Assembly: GCF_002028455.1 (NCBI RefSeq)
Contig: NZ_MWUM01000017.1
Coordinates: 46,132-110,131 of the forward strand
Length of the DNA stretch: 64,000 nt
Direction of reading: 5' to 3'
Source: Zoogloea sp. LCSB751
GTDB lineage: Bacteria; Pseudomonadota; Gammaproteobacteria; Burkholderiales; Rhodocyclaceae
Both the position numbers and the translations under genes were made by a program. Below, in pieces: positions 1-8,146 of the stretch. Position 1 is the first letter of the stretch; each line of letters begins with the position of its first letter. Under the pieces are notes generated by a model. That model ran no database searches and was not told the DNA's origin. It saw nothing but the letters and a program-made list of their open reading frames with translations.

Positions 1-121
1 AAGCCATCGAGAGGCGGTCGCAATGCTACACGATGCCTTCGTAAGACTGCGTAAAGACCCCGTAAGGAAAAAGCCGTTCCAGCAAATTCACTGCGGTAGA
101 CCAGAAATGCCTCAGATGCCG

Positions 122-196
122 CCCTGTGGGGGCGAATTCATTCGCCCTCGGACTCCCTGAAACGAGCGGAGGGCGAATGAATTCGCCCCCACAGGG
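122..196. repeat. REP-like perfect inverted repeat
   Basis: The 27-bp arms at 122-148 and 170-196 are exact reverse complements around a 21-nt loop. The arm core GGGGGCGAATTCATTCGCCC resembles GAATTCATTCGC-type extragenic palindromes of Pseudomonas and related bacteria. The stop codon of the upstream-reading PepSY gene lies inside the left arm, so the element supplies that gene's last codons and may also act as its 3' hairpin. The 121 bases to its left hold no gene I can support. Confidence 0.85.
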
Positions 197-1340
197 TGGT
201 GGTGTGCAGCACCGGCCGGGTCTCCCGCAGCGCACGGGCGCGGACCTTGTGCCGCCAGCGCAGCCAGCCGGTGACGAACAACAGCGCCGGCAGCAGCCCG
301 GCCACGCAAGCGAGGATGCGGCCCGGCAGCCCGAAGGCCTCACCGTTGTGCAGCGGATGCATCCAGGCCAGGAAGCCGTCGCCGGCGGACTCCCGCAGCG
401 GATCGCGCACCGCCAGCACTTGTCCGTCACTCGGGTCCACCCACACCTGGGAGCGCGGGAAGCGCCGGCTGGGCTCGCCGGACTGATGGAAGCGCACCGA
501 GATCGGCCGCCCCGCGCTGCCGGAGGTCTCGATCCAGCGCAGCTCCGCACCGGGAAAGGACTCGCGGGCGATGCGCACCGCCGCGTCGAGGGAGATCGGT
601 GCGGCCCCTTCGTCCAGCAGGCCGGCCGGCGGCCGATACGCCGGCCTCAGCGGCGACGCGCCGGCGACCAGATCGCGGGTGAAGTCCGGCAAGGCCAGCG
701 CGCTGCCGGTCAGCGCCAGCACCAGCAACACCGGCAGGCCATAGACGCCGCCGAGCACGTGCAGGTCGTAGGTGCGGCGGACCGCGCCGCTGCGCAGCAC
801 CGGTTTGAGTGCTGCGGCCAGGCGGGCGCGGCTGGGCCACCACAGATAAAGCCCGCTGAGCAGCGAGAAAGACAGCAGCAGGCCGAGGATGCCGACTGTC
901 GTCTTGCCGCCCTCGCCCGCCAGCAGCGTGTAATGCAGATCGAACAGCCAGGTCGTCGCGTAGTCGCCCCAGAAGCGCGCGCTGGTGACCTCCAGCGTGT
1001 GTGGATCGAGGCTCAGCATCAGCGGCGCGAAGCCGCGCCCGGCCGTTTCCGGCGGATTGTAATAGCGGGCCAGCACCGGCGCGTCCGCCGCCAGCGGCAT
1101 CTCGATGCGCCATGGCCCGTCGCGCTGCGGGTAGCGAGCGCGCAGCGCCTGGAACACCGCCTCCGGCGACGGCGCGGGCGCCGCTGCGCTGACGCGGATC
1201 TGCGGATTGAGCAGGCCATCCACATCCAGGTAGAACACCAGCACGCTGCCGGTGAGCCCCAGCAGCACGAACAGGCCGCCAGCCAGCAGGCCGACGTACA
1301 GGTGCAGCTTGACCCACAGGCGGCGCAACTCGCGTTTCAT
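138..1340 (-). CDS. PepSY-associated TM helix family membrane protein
   Basis: A 400-residue inner-membrane protein of the PepSY_TM (PiuB-like) family. The N-terminus has the typical basic start followed by HLYVGLLAGGLFVLLGL, a first membrane helix at about 12-36. Further helices lie near 150-175, 195-215 and 340-365, with two soluble PepSY-type lobes between them. Family members are linked to siderophore or metal uptake and reduction at the cytoplasmic membrane. It starts 6 bases after the TonB receptor gene, so the two are probably one operon. Oddity: the last ~13 residues are encoded by the REP-like hairpin, so the natural C-terminus seems to have been replaced by repeat sequence. The substrate is unknown. 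Confidence 0.85.
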   Translation of the reverse strand: MKRELRRLWVKLHLYVGLLAGGLFVLLGLTGSVLVFYLDVDGLLNPQIRVSAAAPAPSPEAVFQALRARYPQRDGPWRIEMPLAADAPVLARYYNPPETAGRGFAPLMLSLDPHTLEVTSARFWGDYATTWLFDLHYTLLAGEGGKTTVGILGLLLSFSLLSGLYLWWPSRARLAAALKPVLRSGAVRRTYDLHVLGGVYGLPVLLVLALTGSALALPDFTRDLVAGASPLRPAYRPPAGLLDEGAAPISLDAAVRIARESFPGAELRWIETSGSAGRPISVRFHQSGEPSRRFPRSQVWVDPSDGQVLAVRDPLRESAGDGFLAWMHPLHNGEAFGLPGRILACVAGLLPALLFVTGWLRWRHKVRARALRETRPVLHTTTLWGRIHSPSARFRESEGE

Positions 1341-1346
1341 CGAGGC

Positions 1347-3368
1347 TCAGAACTTGACCGCGACCGTCCCGTACACGCTGCGCGGCGCGCCCGGCGCATG
1401 CAGGGACTGGGCGCCGTCCCACCACGCGTATTCGTTGTAACGGTCGAACAGGTTGCGCACCTGCACCTCGAGATTCACGCGCGGGCTGAGGCGATAGGCG
1501 GCCGCTACGTTGGCCAGCGTATAGCCGCCGAACTTGCCAGTGCTGTTGGTGCGCTCCAGGTAGTAGCCGCTCTGCCCGTTCACCCATGCCGACAGGCGCC
1601 AGGCCTCGCTGGCCTGGTAATCGGCGCCGAGGTTGTAAAGCAGGTGCGGCACGTGGTCGATCTCCTTGCCGACGGTGCCGGCGGATGCCACATCGGCCTG
1701 CAGAATCTTCGAGCGCTGCAGCGCGGCACCGACCCACAGGCCGAGCTGGCGCGTAGGCTGGGCGTTGAGCTGCAGGTCCACGCCCTGGCGGCGGGTCTGG
1801 CCGATGTTCTCGGCGTCGTTGGCCGGGTCGTTGAGCTTGCGCCGCGCTTCGTTGGAAGCGGTCTGGCGCCAGGCCGCCAGGCGGCCTTCCAGCCACGCCA
1901 GCGGGCGGAACTTGAGGCCGGCCTCCCAGCCTTCGTTGATCGACGGCGACAGGTCGGCCGTCTGGTTCACCTTATAAGAAGCGGTGCCGACGCCGACCTG
2001 GAAGCTGCGGCCCCAGTTGCCGTACACCGAGTACGCGTCGGACAGCGCATACACCGCACTCATCTTCGGCTGCTTGATCGTGCCGTAGTCGTTGATGTCG
2101 TAGGTCTTGCCGTTGAGGCGGTTGGTATAGGTGCCGTCCACGCGGTCGGCGCGGAAGGCCGGCGTCAGGCTCAGGCCGGGCAGCGGCTTGAGCACGGCCT
2201 GCACGAAGGCACCGGCGGTGTCGAATTCGAAAGCCTGGTCGCGGGTCTGGCTCTGGCGCACCTGGCTGACGGTGTTGTAGCGGGTGCTGCGGTTGTCCTG
2301 GCGCTCCACGTCGAGGCCGCCCATCACCGACAGATCGCCGAGGACCGTCTTGCCGGCCCGCCAGGTCAGCGTCGTGGACGCGCCGCTGTGGGTTTCCGCG
2401 ACGACGCGCTCCTGCTGGGACACGTTCGCCGAGAAGGTCACGAAGCGGCGGTCGTCCAGATTGTTCAGGTACACCTGGCCGGTCCAGAACAGCTGGCTGC
2501 CCAGGGCGGTTTCCGCCTGCAGCGCCACTTGGGTGGCCATCCGGCGGTCTTCGTCAGTCGCATTGTGGGCTGGCGACTGGTCCGGGTCGGCGCGGCGCTG
2601 GGCATCGGTCAGATAGCCCGCCTCATCGGCGCGGGCGGTGGAGTGGCGCAGGATCAGGCCGAAGCGGCTGTCGCCGCCTTCCGGCGTGATGAACCATTTG
2701 GCGCTGAAGGCACCGTTCTCGGCGCCGGAATGGGCCCGGTAGCCGTCGGTCGAATTCACCGCCAACGCGTAGTTCTGGGCCAGTGCGCCCTGCTCGATGC
2801 CCGCTGCCGCCTGCAGCTCGCGCGTCTGGAAGCTGCCGAGGGTGGCCCGCCCCTGCACATAGTTGCCGCCGCTCTTGGTGAGGATGTTGGCGTTCCCGGC
2901 AATGTTGTGCAAGCCGTAGCGCGGATCGTTGGTGCCGCGCACCACCTCGATGGATTCGATGTCCAGCCGCGGCGCCAGATCGATGTAGGGCATGTTGCCG
3001 TCGTTGCTGTTGGACGGCACACCGTCGATCAGCAGCTTGACCGCGTTGATCTCCCCTTCCCCGTTGAAGCCGCGCATGGAGAACTTGCCGGAGGTGGTGC
3101 CCTGGCCGAACTGGGTCAGCATCACGCCGGGCAGCTGGCCGAACAACTGCCAGTTGTTGGCCACCACCTGATTCTCGATGCGCGCCTGCGGCAGGATATC
3201 CACCGAGCTCAGCACACGCCGCGCCTGCAGTGGGCCGTCGGCGCTACCGCTGACGACCACCTCGCCGAGGGTCAGCGCCACGCTGTCAGCGGTGTCCGCT
3301 GCCTGGGCCGGAAGCGTCGCCAGCATGGAAACGGCAACGGCGATGGGGGTCAGTCTTGCGGAAATCAT
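1347..3368 (-). CDS. TonB-dependent outer-membrane receptor
   Basis: A 673-residue TonB-dependent receptor that would import a metal chelate or similar ligand across the outer membrane using TonB energy. From the chosen ATG, a signal peptide ends at about LPAQA (residue 23). A TonB-box-like stretch (LTLGEVVVSG) follows, then the plug (MRGFNGEGEINAVKLLIDG; VEVVRG-like IEVVRGTND) and a beta-barrel that ends in aromatic Phe (VAVKF), as expected for BamA targeting. The start at 3368 has GAGG upstream and gives a clean signal peptide; a longer frame to 3494 would bury it. It lacks the N-terminal signalling domain of FecA-type receptors. The ligand cannot be told from sequence. Confidence 0.9.
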   Translation of the reverse strand: MISARLTPIAVAVSMLATLPAQAADTADSVALTLGEVVVSGSADGPLQARRVLSSVDILPQARIENQVVANNWQLFGQLPGVMLTQFGQGTTSGKFSMRGFNGEGEINAVKLLIDGVPSNSNDGNMPYIDLAPRLDIESIEVVRGTNDPRYGLHNIAGNANILTKSGGNYVQGRATLGSFQTRELQAAAGIEQGALAQNYALAVNSTDGYRAHSGAENGAFSAKWFITPEGGDSRFGLILRHSTARADEAGYLTDAQRRADPDQSPAHNATDEDRRMATQVALQAETALGSQLFWTGQVYLNNLDDRRFVTFSANVSQQERVVAETHSGASTTLTWRAGKTVLGDLSVMGGLDVERQDNRSTRYNTVSQVRQSQTRDQAFEFDTAGAFVQAVLKPLPGLSLTPAFRADRVDGTYTNRLNGKTYDINDYGTIKQPKMSAVYALSDAYSVYGNWGRSFQVGVGTASYKVNQTADLSPSINEGWEAGLKFRPLAWLEGRLAAWRQTASNEARRKLNDPANDAENIGQTRRQGVDLQLNAQPTRQLGLWVGAALQRSKILQADVASAGTVGKEIDHVPHLLYNLGADYQASEAWRLSAWVNGQSGYYLERTNSTGKFGGYTLANVAAAYRLSPRVNLEVQVRNLFDRYNEYAWWDGAQSLHAPGAPRSVYGTVAVKF

Positions 3369-3455
3369 CGAAAGCCTCGTCGGTTGGGAACTGGGCCCGG
3401 ACTGTAGCAAGGCGCTCCCGGAAAGTTTCTTGATGCGGGCCAGGAAACGAGGGAT

Positions 3456-3472
3456 TGCGACACTATGTCGCA
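3456..3472. promoter_or_regulatory. Candidate operator palindrome
   Basis: TGCGACA-CTA-TGTCGCA is a perfect 7-bp inverted repeat with a 3-base spacer, about 88-104 bases before the TonB-receptor start and 200 bases before the divergent Met-rich gene. Its form fits a dimeric repressor or response regulator. I do not recognise the regulator and see no clear Fur box here. The rest of 3369-3669 shows no gene. Confidence 0.45.
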
Positions 3473-3669
3473 GCCGTGACCCGCCCCTTGTCACACCCCG
3501 CGACGCACTTCTTGACCTGAGGCAAGTCCCGACAGGAAATCTCGCCGCGGCCCTTGCCCATCGATCAGTAGCGCCTAATATTGATGGCGTAACACGGTTC
3601 CAGCCCCTGCAAATGGCCGGTGGGCAGCCCTGGGGATGGATGACGGCCCGCGCGCATCAGGAGATAACA

Positions 3670-4086
3670 ATGAAGATGTTCAGGCAATGCATCCTTGCCG
3701 GCATGGCAAGCCTGTTGATGGTCGGCGTCGCGGCAGCCCAGCCGGGCCCGGGCATGGGCGGCGGTGGAATGGGCGGCGGCATGATGCAGGGCGACCAGCC
3801 ATGTATGAAGGCTGACGGTGCGGCGACAGCGGACATGGGCCCCAACTGCGGCTGGCGCATGAACCGCCGCAACACGCCGGGCATGGGGCTGATGACGCCT
3901 GAGGAGCGCCGCGCGCATCGGGACAAGATGCGCGCGATGAAGACCGCCGAGGAATGCCAGGCCTACATGGCGGAACACCATGCGCAGATGGCCGAACGGG
4001 CCAAGGCCAAGGGCATCACCTTGCCGGCGCCGCGCAGCAAGGCCTGTATGCGCTTCGGCGCGCCGGCTGCGGCTCCCGCCAAATAG
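3670..4086 (+). CDS. Small Met-rich exported protein
   Basis: 138 residues. The ATG follows a good AGGAG at 3659-3663. A signal peptide (MKMFRQCILAGMASLLMVGVAAAQ) leads to a mature chain rich in Gly and Met (GMGGGGMGGGMMQG), then a helical block with TPEERRAHRDKMRAMKTAEECQAY and conserved Cys residues. The Met clusters suggest periplasmic soft-metal binding or a Spy/CpxP-like chaperone role, but neither is proven. It is divergent from the TonB receptor and shares its upstream palindrome. The family is a recurrent hypothetical in betaproteobacteria. Confidence 0.75.
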   Translation: MKMFRQCILAGMASLLMVGVAAAQPGPGMGGGGMGGGMMQGDQPCMKADGAATADMGPNCGWRMNRRNTPGMGLMTPEERRAHRDKMRAMKTAEECQAYMAEHHAQMAERAKAKGITLPAPRSKACMRFGAPAAAPAK

Positions 4087-4184
4087 ACAGTCGCCCCTCC
4101 GGAAAGCCCGTCGTCTGCGGGATGGGATGATCGTCGGCACGCCAGCGGTTATGCTGGAGCGCCGACATTTCTTCAGCCCACCCC

Positions 4185-4949
4185 ATGCCTCCCCGCGACG
4201 CGCCGCCATCCCCCCTTGCCATTCCCGATACGGTCTTCGAGGTAGCCCGCACGCACTTCGCCGCCGCCGGGCGAACGCTGCGCAACGTGCGCCGGGATTT
4301 CCACGAATGGCATCTCGGGCGCCCGCACTACGCCCTGTGGGCCATCGACGTGGACCTGCCGGCGGTGCGCAGCCTGGCTGAACAGGCGGCAGGGCAACTG
4401 GGCGAGGTGCTGCTCGACGGCTACCGTCGCCAGCCGCACATCACGCTGGCCCTGTGCGGCTTTCCGACACAGCAGCCGGTGCTGCCGGACGACTTCGGCC
4501 CGGCCGGGCTGGATTGGCAGCTCGATGCCCTCCTGCGTCTGGCCGGCGCGCCCTTCATGGTGGAGATCGGCGGGCTGGCGAGCTTCACGTCGGCACCCTT
4601 CCTGGCCGTCCGCGACGTGGACGGCGGCATCGGCCGTCTGCGGCGGGCCCTGTGCGGCCCGCGCGCGGAACCTGGCGGCCCCTACACACCCCATGTCACC
4701 GTCGGTTTGTACGGCGGCGAATGGCCCACCGGGCCGCTGCTGGAGCGCCTGGACGAAGGTGGCCGGGACAGGGTGCGCTGTGCGGTGACGCGACTCAGCC
4801 TGATGGCTTACGCGGCGTCCGACATCGGCGGACCGCTGACTACGCTGGGGGAATTCGATCTTGCCAACAGGTGCTGGGAAGGCTCGAATCCGCGGATTTT
4901 CCCCTCTGCGGCGCACAGCGGGGATCTGCCTATTTTTTCAGCAACTTGA
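4185..4949 (+). CDS. 2'-5' RNA ligase / 2H phosphoesterase family protein
   Basis: 254 residues with the two HxT motifs that define 2H phosphoesterases, PHITLALCG near residue 85 and PHVTVGLYG near residue 169, separated by about 84 residues as in LigT/ThpR proteins. These act on 2'-5' or cyclic phosphodiester bonds of RNA or nucleotides in the cytoplasm. Its substrate is open. It ends at the border of the AT-rich DnaA-box block and is convergent with codA. The final ~20 residues look less conserved and may be read-on. Confidence 0.75.
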   Translation: MPPRDAPPSPLAIPDTVFEVARTHFAAAGRTLRNVRRDFHEWHLGRPHYALWAIDVDLPAVRSLAEQAAGQLGEVLLDGYRRQPHITLALCGFPTQQPVLPDDFGPAGLDWQLDALLRLAGAPFMVEIGGLASFTSAPFLAVRDVDGGIGRLRRALCGPRAEPGGPYTPHVTVGLYGGEWPTGPLLERLDEGGRDRVRCAVTRLSLMAYAASDIGGPLTTLGEFDLANRCWEGSNPRIFPSAAHSGDLPIFSAT

Positions 4950-5565
4950 AAAAACTCTGACCAATCAGTGACATGAATACCCCCCTCACACCTTATCCAC
5001 AGGGTTGACCACGTCTGATGGGGAGAAAACGGGCAAAACGTCCACAAATCCACATCCCCAATTTGGGGCATGTGGACGATGCATTGCACAAAATTGTAGC
5101 AAACACCAAAAATGCAGACAGATCAGTGGTCTAAGGCAGCCTTTCACAACTTACCCACAGGGTTGACCACGCACAGCGGGGATAAAACACAGCGGGCAGC
5201 CGGCTCCTACCCCCTGATTTTCACAGCTAACAGCCACCCGAAAAGGCGTCCCGCCCCGCCGCCAGATCGTTCGAAGCACTGCACAATTTTGCAGCAACAG
5301 TGAAAAGCTTTTAATTTTCAACAACCTGTTTACACCCCCCACACCTTATCCACAGGGTTGACCACGACTGGCGGGGATAAACCACAGCCTGCACAACAAT
5401 CCACAAGACACGGCGCACGGGTTTGGAGAGTGCATTGCACAAAATTGAGGCAAACACCAAAAACGCTGTTCAATCAGTCGTCTAGGCCCCCCGTTCACAA
5501 CTTACCCACAGGGTTGACCACGACGGACGGGGATAACACTCAAGTCCGGAGAGAAAAATCCACAT
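4950..5565. repeat. Tandem repeat block with DnaA boxes (oriC- or datA-like)
   Basis: A convergent, gene-free, AT-richer interval. The 22-bp element CTTAYCCACAGGGTTGACCACG occurs four times in direct orientation: 4992-5013, 5150-5171, 5345-5366 and 5501-5522. Copies 1 and 3 contain TTATCCACA, the exact DnaA box; copies 2 and 4 contain TTACCCACA. Larger units repeat with a ~352-bp period (copy 1 to 3, copy 2 to 4) and share TGCATTGCACAAAATTG at 5080 and 5431. Three of the elements are followed by GGGGATAA. Weaker AATCCACA sites occur near 5047, 5398 and 5557. A very AT-rich stretch (about 5300-5330) could be an unwinding element. No dnaA or dnaN gene is in the window, so the role is inferred. 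Confidence 0.8.
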
Positions 5566-6817
5566 GGGACGGCCGTCCCGGCAGGTTCAGCGTGGCAACG
5601 GCGGCCGGGCTGCGGGCGACGATCCGCCCGGCGCGCAACACCAGCAGACGCGTCGCCCGCAGGCGCAGGGCCTCGACGGGATCTGCGGCCTGCAGCAGCA
5701 CCAGGTCGGCGCGGCAGCCCGGTTCGAGGCCGTAACCGTCCAGGTCCAGGATCCGCGCAGGCGTCGCCGTCACCGCCGCGAAGCAGGCGCGCATGCCGTC
5801 CTGGCTGGTCATCTGCGCCACGTGCAGGCCCATCGCCGCCACTTCCAGCATGTCGCCGCTGCCGAGGCTGTACCACGGGTCCATCACGCAGTCGTGGCCG
5901 AAGGCGACCGGGATGCCAGCGGCCAGGAGTTCCGGCACGCGGGTCATGCCGCGGCGCTTCGGGTAGCTGTCGTGGCGGCCCTGCAGCGTGATGTTGATAA
6001 GTGGGTTGGCGACCGCCGCGACACCCGCCTCGGCCATCAGCGGCAGCAGCTTGGACACGTAGTAGTTGTCCATCGAATGCATCGACGTCAGGTGGGAACC
6101 GGTCACCCGCCCCTGCAGGCCGAGGCGCTGGGCGTGGAAAGCCAGGGTTTCGATATGGCGCGACAGCGGGTCGTCGGATTCGTCGCAGTGCATGTCCACC
6201 GGCAGCCCGCGCTCGACGGCCAGTTCGCACAGGATGCGTACCGACTCGACGCCGTCGGCCATCGTGCGCTCGAAATGGGGAATGCCGCCGACCACGTCGA
6301 CGCCCATGTCCAGCGCCCGCTTCAGGTTGTCCAGCGCACCGGGGCTGCGCAACACCCCGTCCTGGGGAAAAGCCACCAGTTGCAGGTCCAGGTAGGGGCG
6401 CACCTTGTCCTTCACGTGCAGCAGGGCTTCCACCGCCAGCAGGCGCGGATCGCAGACATCCACGTGGGAGCGGATCGCCAGCAGGCCCTTGGCCACCGCC
6501 CAGTCGCAATAGGCCAGCGCCCGCTCCACCAGCGCCTCCTGGGTCAGCAGGGGCTTCAGCTCGCCCCACAGGGCGATGCCTTCCAGCAGCGTACCGGACT
6601 GGTTCACCCGCGGCAGGCCGTAGGACAGGGTCGCGTCCATGTGGAAGTGGGCGTCGACGAACGGCGGCGTGACGAGTTGGCCGGCCGCGTCGATGACGTC
6701 CCCCGCCTCGCCGGCCAGCGCCGTTTCGACTGCGGCAATACGCCCGTCGCGGATGCCGATGTCAATGCCACGGCGGCCATCGGGCAAGTTGCAGTTGCGC
6801 AGGATCAGGTCGAACAC
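5540..6817 (-). CDS. codA: Cytosine deaminase
   Basis: 425 residues, the size of E. coli CodA (427), a metal-dependent amidohydrolase that turns cytosine into uracil plus ammonia. Visible landmarks are the metal motif HFHMD near 60, HVDVCD near 115, HCDESDD near 211 (active-site Glu), GSHLTSMHS near 240 and GHDCVMDPW near 310, followed by a CodA-like YPKRRG. The start is GTG at 6817, preceded by AAGGAAG; it overlaps the end of the TetR gene by 13 bases. It is the last gene of the pyrimidine operon and would feed uracil to upp and the URC genes. Confidence 0.92.
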   Translation of the reverse strand: MFDLILRNCNLPDGRRGIDIGIRDGRIAAVETALAGEAGDVIDAAGQLVTPPFVDAHFHMDATLSYGLPRVNQSGTLLEGIALWGELKPLLTQEALVERALAYCDWAVAKGLLAIRSHVDVCDPRLLAVEALLHVKDKVRPYLDLQLVAFPQDGVLRSPGALDNLKRALDMGVDVVGGIPHFERTMADGVESVRILCELAVERGLPVDMHCDESDDPLSRHIETLAFHAQRLGLQGRVTGSHLTSMHSMDNYYVSKLLPLMAEAGVAAVANPLINITLQGRHDSYPKRRGMTRVPELLAAGIPVAFGHDCVMDPWYSLGSGDMLEVAAMGLHVAQMTSQDGMRACFAAVTATPARILDLDGYGLEPGCRADLVLLQAADPVEALRLRATRLLVLRAGRIVARSPAAVATLNLPGRPSHVDFSLRT

Positions 6818-7491
6818 GGGAAACTTCCTTCCAGAATGGGGGGCGCGAGGCCGCAGCCGCGCAGCACCAGGTTCAGCACATGGGCGGTGGCCCGCCGGTA
6901 ATCGGCCGACTCCAGGCTGGGCCGGTTGAGCACCGCGCAGACCTGGGTCTCGAAGTCGGCGTAGGTCTGGGTCAGCGCCCACAGGCTGATGAACAGATGC
7001 ACCGGGTCCACCGGGGCCATCTTGCCGGCGGCGATCCAGGCTTCGATCACCGCCGCCTTGTCGGCCACCAGCAGGCGCAACTCATTGCACAGATAGTCGC
7101 CGATCTCCGGCGCGCCGTGCAGCAACTCGTTGGCGAAGACCCGCGAGGCGTCCGGGTGCTCGGCGGTGAGGCGCATCTTGGCCTCGATGTAGTGGGCCAG
7201 CGCCTCTCGCGGGTCGGCATCGGCGTTGATGCGGTCGGTCTCCGCCAGCCACAGGCGCAGGATGTTGGCCAGCACGGCCCGATACACCTCGGCCTTGGTG
7301 CCGAAGTAGTAATGCAGGTTGGACTTGGGCAGCCCCGCCGCCAACGCGATCTCCGCCATCGTGGCGCCCTGGAAACCAGCCCGCGCGAAGACCTGCTCGG
7401 CGGCGGCGAGGATGGCGACCTCGTGCTGGCGCCGGATGCGCCCGCCGCGCGCGGGCGTGTCCACCTCCCCGGGCGACGGCGCTACCGTCAT
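6805..7491 (-). CDS. RutR-like TetR family transcriptional regulator
   Basis: 228 residues. The N-terminal TetR helix-turn-helix (ILAAAEQVFARAGF, then MAEIALAAGLPKSNLHYYF) is followed by a ligand domain whose pattern matches E. coli RutR: SRVFANELLHGAPEIGDYL, KMAPVDPVHLFISLWALTQTYADF. RutR senses uracil/thymine and controls pyrimidine genes. The ATG overlaps the upp stop as ATGA, and its end overlaps codA, so it is co-transcribed with the genes it probably controls. The RutR-type box upstream of the first gene supports autoregulation. Ligand identity is inferred. Confidence 0.85.
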   Translation of the reverse strand: MTVAPSPGEVDTPARGGRIRRQHEVAILAAAEQVFARAGFQGATMAEIALAAGLPKSNLHYYFGTKAEVYRAVLANILRLWLAETDRINADADPREALAHYIEAKMRLTAEHPDASRVFANELLHGAPEIGDYLCNELRLLVADKAAVIEAWIAAGKMAPVDPVHLFISLWALTQTYADFETQVCAVLNRPSLESADYRRATAHVLNLVLRGCGLAPPILEGSFPCST

Positions 7492-8120
7492 TTGGTGCCG
7501 AAGATGCGGTCGCCGGCGTCGCCCAGGCCGGGCACGATGTAGCCGTGCTCGTTGAGGTGGCTGTCCACCGCGGCAGTCGTCACCGGCACGTCCGGATGGG
7601 CCTCCTGCAACGCGGCCAGGCCTTCCGGCGCGGCCAGCAGGCACACGAACTTGAGGCTGGTCACGCCGGCCTCCTTCAGGCGCGACAGGGCCGCGCTGGC
7701 CGAATTGCCGGTGGCCAGCATCGGATCGACGACGATCACCAGGCGGTCTTCCACGTCGTCCGGCAGCTTGAAGTAGTACTCGATGGCTTCCAGCGTTTCC
7801 GGATCGCGATACAGCCCAATGTGCCCGACCCGTGCGCCGGGCAGCAGGTCGATCATGCCGTCGAGCATGCCGTTGCCGGCCCGCAGGATGGACACCAGGC
7901 ACAGCTTCTTGCCGCTGATCACCGGTACCTTGCAGGCCGCCACCGGCGTGGTCACGTCGATCAGCTCGGTGGGCAGGTCGCGGGTCACCTCGTAGGCCAG
8001 CATGGAGGCGATTTCCCGCACCAGGCGGCGAAAATTGTCGGTGGTGGTCTCCGCGCTGCGCGCCATGGACAGCTTGTGCTGCAGCAGGGGGTGGTCGATG
8101 ACGGTAAGGGGTGCGCTCAT
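7488..8120 (-). CDS. upp: Uracil phosphoribosyltransferase
   Basis: 210 residues, full length for Upp. It makes UMP from uracil and PRPP. The PRPP loop is VDPMLATGNSA near 131-141; the uracil-binding C-terminal segment is HGYIVPGLGDAGDR. In the URC route of uracil breakdown a UPRT-like protein is also required (yeast URC6), so this copy may serve salvage, catabolism or both. It lies between URC4-like and rutR-like genes in the same operon. Confidence 0.95.
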   Translation of the reverse strand: MSAPLTVIDHPLLQHKLSMARSAETTTDNFRRLVREIASMLAYEVTRDLPTELIDVTTPVAACKVPVISGKKLCLVSILRAGNGMLDGMIDLLPGARVGHIGLYRDPETLEAIEYYFKLPDDVEDRLVIVVDPMLATGNSASAALSRLKEAGVTSLKFVCLLAAPEGLAALQEAHPDVPVTTAAVDSHLNEHGYIVPGLGDAGDRIFGTK

Positions 8121-8146
8121 ACAGTCCTCCAGTGCGTGCGGTGGTT

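Noticed and set aside
126..3407. Plus-strand open frame of 1093 codons
   Set aside because: It is antisense to the PepSY and TonB receptor genes; low-complexity Arg/Ala/Gln-rich translation typical of the reverse of GC-rich coding DNA.
4950..5565. The repeat block as a CRISPR array
   Set aside because: Only four copies with 134-173-base gaps that are themselves partly duplicated; no cas genes.
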